Source: Bacteroidales bacterium UBA6229 (GTDB lineage Bacteria; Bacteroidota; Bacteroidia; Bacteroidales; F082). From it: 25,832 nt of DNA. Shown piece by piece: positions 8,604-15,534 of the stretch. The notes below the pieces were generated by a model. It worked only from the letters and a program-made list of their open reading frames with translations. It was not told the DNA's origin and did not search any database. Numbering within the stretch: the first letter of the stretch is position 1; each line of letters opens with the position of its first letter. The stretch is taken from assembly GCA_002440975.1 (NCBI GenBank), contig DJWN01000128.1, positions 1-25,832 on the forward strand. Direction: 5' to 3'. Made by a program: the position numbers and the translations under genes.

Positions 8604-9734
8604 ATGCAAACATCTGTTATGAACGACCCCGCCATTATCAACATCGGCACTTACACATATTCAAGGGCATTACTGATTAAGGTTCGTCTGGAATCGGAAG
8701 GAATTCCGTGTTTTTTGAGTCAGACTTCGGGATCAACTTCCGAAGTGATGCTTCACGTTAACGAAGGCGATCTTCCTGATGCGCAGAAATATATCAGCTT
8801 ACTGGCTCAGGCCAGCGGTACTGATAAAGAAAAAAGCATCAAATTATTACGCAGTGTCAGACGTATCTTAGTTCCGATTGACTTTTCGGACGAAAGTGAA
8901 AAAGCTGCACGATATGCGCTCAAGCTTGCCACCTTTATGAAAGCCGATATCCGCCTGATGCATGCCTGGATGCCGGTTGCCGCAGAGCATTTTGCCTGGG
9001 GCGAAATGTATGCCATGCAAACCGATATCGAATCGCAGATCAGAAATGCCGAAGCAGAGGCAGAAGAACGATTACAGCTCTTTCAGCAAGAGCTTAAATT
9101 ACAAATCAAACGAAAAAAAATTAGAGGAGTGGATGTTGACTTTGATTTGATTAGAGGAAATGCCTCCGAAGCTATTTCTGCTGTTGCGCATGATTACAAG
9201 CCCGGCCTTATAGTAATGGGAACCAAAGGTAAGCAACGTTTCGAAAGAGGATTCTTTGGCAGCACCACACTTAAGGCTATTTCAAAAGGAAAAATTCCGG
9301 TACTAGCCATTCCACCATCATACGACGAAAGTAGTTTTGAGCAAACGAAAAAACTACTCTATGTTACCAGTTTTGATACGACTGATTTCGACAGCCTGAG
9401 TCGGTTGATGGCTTTTGTGAGGCCATTTAATGCCCGGATCTATTGTTTGCATGTACATCAAAAAGGCAGTCTGATTGTTGACGAAACCCGTATGCGCACT
9501 ATGCGCGAACATTTTAATCAGTTTTACAAAGGTTTTCAGGTTGAATGTGGCCTGCTCGAAAGTGGTGATGTGTTAGAAGGGATAGAACATTTTATTCAGG
9601 AGCATAAAATAGATGTGCTGGCCCTCACAGCCAAAAAACAAAATCTGTTATCACAATTATTTGAGCCGGGATTGAGTCGCAAGTTGTTATTCCGCTCATC
9701 CATACCATTACTTGTTTTTGGAGGAGTGAAATAA
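8604..9734 (+). CDS. DUF2007-like domain fused to two universal stress protein domains
   Basis: Probable cytoplasmic stress or energy-state sensor. Residues about 11-68 (IGTYTYSRALLIKVRLESEG...LPDAQKYI) resemble the small DUF2007 'signal-transducing protein' fold: they carry the EGIPCFL turn and the final acidic/hydrophobic helix. Usp domain 1 (about 86-238) begins RRILVPIDFSDESEKAARYA and holds a complete ATP-binding motif G-x2-G-x9-G-S (Gly206, Gly209, Gly219, Ser220). Usp domain 2 (about 250-374) begins LLYVTSFDTTDFDSL but lacks that glycine pattern, so it probably does not bind ATP in the same way. Tandem Usp proteins are common in Bacteroidota; the N-terminal fusion is less usual, and its assignment is by eye. 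The ATG at 8604 has no Shine-Dalgarno site; Met6 is an alternative. It converges on the next gene with only 6 bp between stops. Confidence 0.85.
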   Translation: MQTSVMNDPAIINIGTYTYSRALLIKVRLESEGIPCFLSQTSGSTSEVMLHVNEGDLPDAQKYISLLAQASGTDKEKSIKLLRSVRRILVPIDFSDESEKAARYALKLATFMKADIRLMHAWMPVAAEHFAWGEMYAMQTDIESQIRNAEAEAEERLQLFQQELKLQIKRKKIRGVDVDFDLIRGNASEAISAVAHDYKPGLIVMGTKGKQRFERGFFGSTTLKAISKGKIPVLAIPPSYDESSFEQTKKLLYVTSFDTTDFDSLSRLMAFVRPFNARIYCLHVHQKGSLIVDETRMRTMREHFNQFYKGFQVECGLLESGDVLEGIEHFIQEHKIDVLALTAKKQNLLSQLFEPGLSRKLLFRSSIPLLVFGGVK

Positions 9735-9740
9735 ACTTTA

Positions 9741-11246
9741 TCACTTCAACCGAAGCATAATACGGAAAGTTGTGCCTTCGTTGATGGTGGATGACTTAAC
9801 GAATATTTTTCCTTTGTGATAATCCTTGATGATGCGTTTGGCCAAAGATAACCCCAAACCCCATCCTCTCTTTTTGCTGGTGTATCCCGGATTAAACACA
9901 GCAGAAAAAGCAGATTTGTGCATGCCCTTTCCGGTATCCTTCACATCTATAATCAGGTAGCGTTCTTCGGTTTGCATTCTGATTGTAATGGTTCCCTGAC
10001 CACTCATGGCATCAATGGCATTTTTACATAGATTCTCGATCACCCATCGGAAAAGCGAAACATTTAAGGGAACAATAACCGGGGCTGCAGGCATCTCAAG
10101 CTTGTAAATAATTTTTCGTGAGCTGCGTTTTTTCAAATAATCAATGGTATCTTCAATTACTGAAGTTATGTCAGATGGCTCCAACACGGGTGCTGAACCG
10201 ATGCGACTAAAGCGCTCAGTAATGGTTTCGAGTCGTTGCACATCTTTTTCCATTTCCTCTACGCCTTCAATTTTATCAGGATGCAATTTGAGTAGTTCGA
10301 TCCAGGCCATAAGCGACGACAATGGTGTGCCAATTTGATGCGCTGTTTCCTTGGCCATACCTACCCAAACCTGATTTTGCTCCGAACGGCGGGCATAGCT
10401 GAACAGCAAATAAGCCATTACTAAAAACAAGGTGATAATCAGGATTTGTAACAAAGGAAAGAACTGCATCTGAAGCAATAGATCAGAGCTTCTGTAAAAG
10501 ATATATGTCCGGCCAACATTTTCCAGATTAATAGAAATCGGCATGTTTTCTGAAGCCATTTCGTCAAGCTGTTGCTTCACAAAAACACTATCCTGCATAT
10601 CAAATTCCTCCAGGTTGCCATATTGAATCACCTTCTTTTGGGTGCTGTCAGTAATAATTACCGGCACACTGACTGCGTTTAAAGCTACCTCATTAAAAAA
10701 TGAACTCACCAAATCGTCCAACACATTTTTCATCTCCGTAAAAATGCGCGACTCTTTGTAATACAGCATTTGTTTTCTATTAACCGAAAGGCTGATTTCA
10801 ATCGGCTCATATACGGTGTACTCAGCCAGTAATTTAACCGTTAAACTGTCAATATCCTGCTGATCAGGTGGCAAATTGGCACGATATTCAATTTGATAAT
10901 TATCGTTTGTAATAATAATAGGAATGCTTGTATTGTTTGAAATAATTTCGAGATAGAAATTCAAATTTTCGTTGGGTGCTGCAATCAACAATCTGCGATA
11001 AGCCTCTGCAAAAAGCTCAATGCGCTTACGTTCCTGCTCGCGCACCTCATCAAAAAATGCTTCGGTGATATTCATCAAACTAGCGCGACGTTGAATGGCA
11101 TCAGCCCAAACCCTGATCTGGATACGCTCCTGCATGGCAAAACGATTGACCAGTAAATTGGTGTAGTAAATTGATGCCCCGATAATGACCAAAGCAATGA
11201 TGGCCAGGACAATCTTCCAGCGTTTTTTTTGTGCGTATAAATTCAC
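9741..11246 (-). CDS. Membrane sensor histidine kinase (orphan), GTG start
   Basis: Two-component kinase with an extracytoplasmic sensor. The 501 residues contain TM1 (about 12-33), a periplasmic domain of about 225 residues with two similar halves (SIPIIITNDNYQIEY and SVPVIITDSTQKKVIQY), TM2 (about 264-284), a HisKA domain with His303 in AHQIGTPLSSLMAW, and an ATPase domain with Asn409, DTGKGM (437-442) and GWGLGLSLAKRI (461-472). The start codon is GTG: an in-frame stop lies two codons upstream and the next Met (38) would remove TM1. It sits 63 bp after the PHP phosphatase gene on the same strand, so it is probably the last gene of that operon, though a -7-like box in the gap could drive it separately. 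No response regulator is adjacent. The ligand is unknown. Confidence 0.92.
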   Translation of the reverse strand: MNLYAQKKRWKIVLAIIALVIIGASIYYTNLLVNRFAMQERIQIRVWADAIQRRASLMNITEAFFDEVREQERKRIELFAEAYRRLLIAAPNENLNFYLEIISNNTSIPIIITNDNYQIEYRANLPPDQQDIDSLTVKLLAEYTVYEPIEISLSVNRKQMLYYKESRIFTEMKNVLDDLVSSFFNEVALNAVSVPVIITDSTQKKVIQYGNLEEFDMQDSVFVKQQLDEMASENMPISINLENVGRTYIFYRSSDLLLQMQFFPLLQILIITLFLVMAYLLFSYARRSEQNQVWVGMAKETAHQIGTPLSSLMAWIELLKLHPDKIEGVEEMEKDVQRLETITERFSRIGSAPVLEPSDITSVIEDTIDYLKKRSSRKIIYKLEMPAAPVIVPLNVSLFRWVIENLCKNAIDAMSGQGTITIRMQTEERYLIIDVKDTGKGMHKSAFSAVFNPGYTSKKRGWGLGLSLAKRIIKDYHKGKIFVKSSTINEGTTFRIMLRLK

Positions 11247-11271
11247 TGATGGTTAACGTATAAGTGAGATG

Positions 11272-11279
11272 TAAAAGTA
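11272..11279 (-). promoter_or_regulatory. Candidate internal -7 element ahead of the orphan kinase
   Basis: Minus-strand TACTTTTA, within a 15-mer (11271-11285) that is identical to one upstream of the M14 carboxypeptidase gene. It lies 25 bp before the GTG start. No -33 box is evident, since that position falls in the end of the PHP gene. Confidence 0.3.
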
Positions 11280-11309
11280 TAAAAACCAACAGATTTAGTG
11301 AAATGAAAA

Positions 11310-12155
11310 TCAGAACAGCGGATTCTCCTCCCATTGTTTGTTCCGGAACTTCCAGATGCTGCGATATCCCGCCATTTTTAGAGCCTCAATGGCCTCATCA
11401 AATAGCAGAACGACTTCATGAGCCTGATGCGCATCTGAGCTGACAATCACCGGTATTTTCAGAGCCTTCATTTCCTTTAAAATCCAATCCGAAGGGAAAA
11501 GACTTTCGGATCTGCCTTTGTACTTGCCGCGTGTGTTGAGTTCTGCCACAACATCCTTTTCTTTGATCAGCTGAAGTGTTTCGCGCACTAAAGCCTGGTA
11601 CCAGGATTCATCCTCACGGAAAAACCGATTTTGATTGTGCATCTTGATTTTATCCAGATGACCAATAATATCAGGTGTTTGCTGTTCAAGCATCCGGTTG
11701 GTTTGATGATAAAAAGCTTTTGCTGCCTGGCGGATATCCCCACCAAAAAACTGCTGCAAACCATCATCATAGATTTCCCGTTTTGGGCCATCGATAAACC
11801 ACAAATTGGCCGGATCATGCGCACCAACCAGGTGAACGGAACCAATGGTATAGTCCAGTTTTAACTCTGGATTTTGAATGAAGAAATCATCCATCAAGGC
11901 CGGGATATGATCCACCTCGAGACTAAGCAAAATCTCTATCTGGTCAGCAAATTCTGATTTAAGTTGCTCTATTTTAGCGATATAATTAGACAATTCACCT
12001 TCAGCAATGCTAAAAGAATTTTGAAAAGGTACAGGTGCATGATCACTAAAGCCCAGGCTTTGCAGTTTGGAATCTATCGCTGATTTAATAACCTCTTCGG
12101 GTGTGGATTTGCCATCAGAAAACAGGGTATGTGTATGCAGATTTTGTGTAATCAT
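11310..12155 (-). CDS. PHP-domain phosphatase, histidinol-phosphatase (HisK/HisJ) type
   Basis: Metal-dependent phosphoesterase of the PHP superfamily; its closest family is HolPase, which makes histidinol from histidinol phosphate. The 281 residues show the full PHP metal-ligand set: NLHTHTLFSDG (His7, His9, Asp14), GFSDHAPVPF (His39), SLEVDH (Glu80), GSVHLVGAHD (His108), IIGHLDKIK (His166) and VSSDAHQ (Asp241, His243). Its ATG overlaps the stop of the upstream U32 gene by 4 bp (ATGA), so the two are almost certainly translated together. There are no other histidine-biosynthesis genes in the window. The substrate is therefore open: histidinol phosphate by family, or another small phosphate ester linked to tRNA modification by context (inference). 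Confidence 0.88.
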   Translation of the reverse strand: MITQNLHTHTLFSDGKSTPEEVIKSAIDSKLQSLGFSDHAPVPFQNSFSIAEGELSNYIAKIEQLKSEFADQIEILLSLEVDHIPALMDDFFIQNPELKLDYTIGSVHLVGAHDPANLWFIDGPKREIYDDGLQQFFGGDIRQAAKAFYHQTNRMLEQQTPDIIGHLDKIKMHNQNRFFREDESWYQALVRETLQLIKEKDVVAELNTRGKYKGRSESLFPSDWILKEMKALKIPVIVSSDAHQAHEVVLLFDEAIEALKMAGYRSIWKFRNKQWEENPLF

Positions 12156-13411
12156 GAGGCTTGCGATTTAGTTTCGACCAGTTTATACACCTTGTCGCCT
12201 CTGCGAACCAGCGTATTAACAGGGATGGAACAGAGGTCACCTTTTTTGGTTTGTTTAACTTGTTGCAGCTCTACCCTGATTTCATTGATTTGCTCTTCCA
12301 CAACTCCTGTTGTAGGTCCGATGATCAGGATTTCATCCGCTAAAGCCATGATGTGGGTTTCCATTTTTATTTCTGCTACCCCGATCTTAGTAAAATAATT
12401 GGTTACCAAACCCACATAAACCTTTCTTTTTGTAGCCTGTGAACCATACGATTCGGTCCATTCGCCGATCTTTCTTCCTAAATAATAACCATCCCAAAAA
12501 CCACGGTTATAAACTTCTGAAAGACGGCTTTGCCAGGCTTCCACTTTCTGCTGATCAAAAGTGCCATCCAACACTGCCTCAACAGCTTCGTGATATACTT
12601 TGGTGACAACTTTTACGTATTCAGGCGAGCGGCCACGCCCTTCAATCTTGAGCACTTCAACACCAGCATCCAGCAATTTATCCAAAAACGGCAGGGTGTT
12701 CAGGTCTTTTGGCGACATGATGTATTCATTATCCACTTCCATTTCGAGCTCAGTGTCGCGATCTTTCACCGTGTAGCCTCTTCGACAAGGCTGCAAACAA
12801 GCGCCACGGTTGGCAGAAGAATTCAATAAATCGAGGCTGAGGTAGCATTTTCCGGAAACAGCCATGCACAAAGCACCATGCACAAACACTTCGATGCGCA
12901 CCAATTCGCCGGATGGCCCTGTGATTTGCTGCTGCCGGATTTTTTCGGTGATGGCTTTCACCTGGCTCAAATTAAGTTCACGTGCAGTTACCATCACATC
13001 GGCAAATTGTGCATAGTAGCGAATAGTTTCAATATTGGTGATATTGGTTTGGGTGGACATATGCACCGTAACCTCTTGTTGTCGTGCATATTGAATAACT
13101 GCCTGATCCGATGCAATCACAGCGGTGATATGATTGGCTTTTACAGCATCAACCAACCGTTTCACCTCTTCGAGTTCTTCGTCAAAAATTACGGTATTGA
13201 TTGTTACATAACTGCGTACCTGATGTGCTTCACAAATCGAAGCAATCTGTTGTAAATCATTAAGCGTGAAATTTTTAGATGATTTCGAACGCATATTTAA
13301 TGCACCAATTCCAAAATACACAGAACTGGCTCCGGCCTGTATGGCGGCCATCATCGACTCATATGAGCCAACGGGTGCCATGATCTCAATGGGATGAGGA
13401 TTTTTAATCAT
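12152..13411 (-). CDS. trhP: U32 peptidase-family protein, probable tRNA U34 hydroxylation protein TrhP
   Basis: Members of this family, despite the name 'peptidase U32', include TrhP, which is needed for prephenate-dependent 5-hydroxylation of uridine 34 in tRNA. The 419-residue protein has the N-terminal TIM-barrel start (IEIMAPVGSYESMMAAIQAGASSVYFG) and the U32 signature E-x-F-x2-G-A-L-C-x4-G-x-C-x-L-S at 174-192. Four cysteines (182, 189, 205, 209) fit iron-sulfur cluster ligands, and the family segment LKIEGRGRSPEYV precedes a C-terminal region with YNRGFWDGYYLG. Length is close to the Bacillus TrhP paralogues. First gene of an apparent operon with the PHP phosphatase (4-bp overlap) and a sensor kinase. 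A collagenase or other U32 role cannot be excluded, but the cysteine set favours TrhP. Confidence 0.88.
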   Translation of the reverse strand: MIKNPHPIEIMAPVGSYESMMAAIQAGASSVYFGIGALNMRSKSSKNFTLNDLQQIASICEAHQVRSYVTINTVIFDEELEEVKRLVDAVKANHITAVIASDQAVIQYARQQEVTVHMSTQTNITNIETIRYYAQFADVMVTARELNLSQVKAITEKIRQQQITGPSGELVRIEVFVHGALCMAVSGKCYLSLDLLNSSANRGACLQPCRRGYTVKDRDTELEMEVDNEYIMSPKDLNTLPFLDKLLDAGVEVLKIEGRGRSPEYVKVVTKVYHEAVEAVLDGTFDQQKVEAWQSRLSEVYNRGFWDGYYLGRKIGEWTESYGSQATKRKVYVGLVTNYFTKIGVAEIKMETHIMALADEILIIGPTTGVVEEQINEIRVELQQVKQTKKGDLCSIPVNTLVRRGDKVYKLVETKSQAS

Positions 13412-13415
13412 ACTG

Positions 13416-13423
13416 CAAAAATA
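13416..13423 (-). promoter_or_regulatory. Candidate -7 element for the U32 operon
   Basis: Minus-strand TATTTTTG fits TAnnTTTG exactly and is followed by CAGT and the ATG at 13411. Transcription would start at or within a few bases of the start codon, implying a leaderless or near-leaderless mRNA. No -33 box is found about 20 bp upstream. Confidence 0.35.
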
Positions 13424-13498
13424 GCGATTTGCATTGCTCGTTGTTTTAATTGTTTACATTGGCAATTTGTGACATTGCTTTTTTCAAAAACTATTTTG

Positions 13499-13517
13499 GT
13501 TAATAGTTTCTATTAAC
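13499..13517. repeat. Perfect 8-bp inverted repeat with 3-bp spacer
   Basis: GTTAATAG-TTT-CTATTAAC, about 90 bp upstream of the U32 start. There is no T-run after it on either strand, so it is unlikely to be a terminator; an operator is possible. Confidence 0.6.
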
Positions 13518-13769
13518 TACGGATGCGCATGAAAGTCGTTTTAAAAAAATTCTATTGAGAAATATTGATTTAAAAACTGATTATCAATTGGTTAAATTAG
13601 ATTCATTAAATGGACTATTGATAATACGTTTCAAATCCAAAGATTAAAAATTGACTTAAACCTCAATAAAATCAACAACTTTAGTGCATTTTTTAAAAAA
13701 TAACGCATCACAAATAGTTTCAATTCTTTAATCCCAAGATGCATTTAAGCCGTTAATTTGTGATTCATG

Positions 13770-15449
13770 CTACTGCGCAATATCTTTTTTAAACCTTTCC
13801 CATTCCTTGCGCAATGCATCATCTTTTTTCATCCGTTGACGCTTGCCGGGTTTCAATGTATTGAGCAAACCATTTTCGATGGTTTTCCAATACATATTGA
13901 AAAAACCTTTGTACGGAACCCTTATTGTTTGCATTTGTACCTGACGGATGCCTTCGCCCTCTGCAGGATTTTCGCGCCGTAAAATAAGATTTGCGATCAG
14001 GCTGAGGAATTTATTGGGGTTGTTAGATCGTTTTTGCGTAACATCAACCACCAAATCGTGGTAGCGCATTTCGAACATCCCCGAAGCAGCATCCTGATTG
14101 CCTAAGCCATTAAAATAAATCGAATCAATATACCCGGATCGAAACAATGCTCCTGCAGCACTCTCGCTAACAACATTCACGGCATTAGCATTCATGCTTC
14201 CCAACCGGCCATAAAAATCAAAGCTGTTATCTGGCGTAAAATGCCATTGAATTCGGTTATCAAAATGTGCTTCTCCCAACAAAATCCCCTTACTGTGGGC
14301 AATAAGGTCCGCTTGTTTTCCAGTGTTTGGATCAACAGAGGCAAATCCGGTTATCATGGTAAACAAACTATCAAAATTAACACTGGGCGTATCGGGTTTG
14401 TTACCCATCAACTCAGTATAAACAACACTTGCATTTAGTAATAAAATAGAATCTATTCCGAAGTTTCCTTTGATACTTCGAACAGCCTGCTGTGGCATTT
14501 TAGGCCGTTTACTTTCATCAACGGGCAGTCTTTTGTCGCGCATCAAATGGATGCTTGGTTCATCCAGCAGCAGCTTTTGCATAAAAACACCTTCCCGACT
14601 TAGCAAATCATCAAAATCGAGCCCGACTGTTTGCACCGATTTAATCGTTAAATCAATAACATCATCCTGATTTCTGAGGCCAACGGCTTGTACATGTAAA
14701 CCGCGGATTGGAAAAAGTTTCAGATCAGAAAATTTTAACTCTTGTTCTTGTTGTAATATCTCTGATTTAGCTATATGAATCTTATAATATGACCCTGGTA
14801 TTCTGAAGCTTAACGAGTCGATCTGTAATTGCGAAGCAAGAGAAAATCCAAAATCAGGTTTATGGTTGAGGCTATCGAAATTAATGTGTATCCCTTCGAG
14901 ACGCATATTGACTGAAGGAACAAAAATATCATTCGTATTTTTATCTTTGGTTTGAATATTTAAATACCCATCTTCCAGCACAAAGCGGTCAAAAATAATC
15001 TTCTTAAGTCCCTGATGCTTTGTCGTATCCGTTTTTGTATCTGCCTGAAGCAGCTTTTTATCCGGTAAACTACCAATCTCCAGGCTGGGTTGATGCAACA
15101 AAAGCTGAACCACATGAAACTCTTTTTGATTTAAAAGTCGCTCGATATTCAACTTTTTGATTTCCAATCGCTTGATTCTTAAACTTGCCTCAGGGATTAC
15201 ATTGTTGGAAGAATCGGTTTTTTCAACCGGAATCAAACTCAGCTTGTATAAAATCAGGTCTTGCGTAAAAAAATCAACTCCCAATCTGCCAATTTCCAAA
15301 TCGTAAAACTTACTAAGAGCAGTTTTGCCATATTGCTTATAAAGTTCTTTTTTTACGGTATGTACAGCAATAAAATAAAAACCCAATCCGATGGCAAAAC
15401 ATGCCACAATGATTATTACTGTCCATTTTGTAAATCTCCGCATAAGCAA
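13770..15449 (-). CDS. Membrane-anchored AsmA/DUF748-like protein of unknown function
   Basis: I do not recognise a precise family. The 559 residues begin with a short basic stretch and one transmembrane helix (about 10-29), followed by a long, largely beta-rich domain outside the membrane. Alternating hydrophobic strands recur, with phrases such as LGVDFFTQDLILYKLSLIP, IEIGRL-like and LRIKRLEIKKLNIERLL. This is the style of AsmA/TamB/DUF748 proteins, which lie in the periplasm and are implicated in lipid transport between membranes. No catalytic motif is visible and there is one cysteine, in the helix. The start is ATG at 15449 (Met3 is an alternative). The gene has its own promoter, overlapped by an inverted repeat, 85 bp after the S9 peptidase stop. 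The function is inference from fold style only. Confidence 0.7.
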   Translation of the reverse strand: MLMRRFTKWTVIIIVACFAIGLGFYFIAVHTVKKELYKQYGKTALSKFYDLEIGRLGVDFFTQDLILYKLSLIPVEKTDSSNNVIPEASLRIKRLEIKKLNIERLLNQKEFHVVQLLLHQPSLEIGSLPDKKLLQADTKTDTTKHQGLKKIIFDRFVLEDGYLNIQTKDKNTNDIFVPSVNMRLEGIHINFDSLNHKPDFGFSLASQLQIDSLSFRIPGSYYKIHIAKSEILQQEQELKFSDLKLFPIRGLHVQAVGLRNQDDVIDLTIKSVQTVGLDFDDLLSREGVFMQKLLLDEPSIHLMRDKRLPVDESKRPKMPQQAVRSIKGNFGIDSILLLNASVVYTELMGNKPDTPSVNFDSLFTMITGFASVDPNTGKQADLIAHSKGILLGEAHFDNRIQWHFTPDNSFDFYGRLGSMNANAVNVVSESAAGALFRSGYIDSIYFNGLGNQDAASGMFEMRYHDLVVDVTQKRSNNPNKFLSLIANLILRRENPAEGEGIRQVQMQTIRVPYKGFFNMYWKTIENGLLNTLKPGKRQRMKKDDALRKEWERFKKDIAQ

Positions 15450-15452
15450 AAA

Positions 15453-15485
15453 ATTTAGGGTAAAAGTAAGCCTTCTACCCTAAAT
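15453..15485. repeat. Perfect 10-bp inverted repeat overlapping the AsmA-like gene promoter
   Basis: ATTTAGGGTA (15453-15462) and TACCCTAAAT (15476-15485), spacer 13 bp. On the minus strand it is followed by six T (15453-15448), so it could end transcription from the S9 peptidase gene. It also covers the -7 box of the downstream gene, so it could be an operator instead. Confidence 0.7.
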
Positions 15486-15492
15486 GATCAAC
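15461..15492 (-). promoter_or_regulatory. Promoter of the AsmA-like gene
   Basis: On the minus strand GTTG (15492-15489), 20 bp, then TACTTTTA (15468-15461), one base off TAnnTTTG. The spacing is ideal and the predicted leader is about 10 nt. Confidence 0.5.
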
Positions 15493-15534
15493 TTTCGATG
15501 GTTTAAAAAAGCTTCTAACAACAGGAAAAAAAAC

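Larger units (their letters stand above)
13412..13769. other. AT-rich intergenic region upstream of the U32 gene
   Basis: 358 bp without a credible ORF or RNA gene, between two genes read leftward. It holds a perfect inverted repeat at 13499-13517, a -7-like box directly before the U32 start (13416-13423), an isolated TTTTTTAAAAAA at 13690-13701, and 9-bp inverted arms 40 bp apart (13707-13715, 13756-13764) just past the stop of the upstream gene. Confidence 0.6.

Noticed and set aside
12530..13255. Plus-strand open frames of 99 and 125 codons
   Set aside because: They lie antisense to the conserved TrhP-like gene, with no start context or recognisable product.
13707..13764. Inverted 9-bp arms (ATCACAAAT / ATTTGTGAT) 40 bp apart after the AsmA-like gene
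   Set aside because: The loop is too long and the stem too AT-rich for a convincing terminator, although a T-rich stretch follows. It may be chance in AT-rich DNA.
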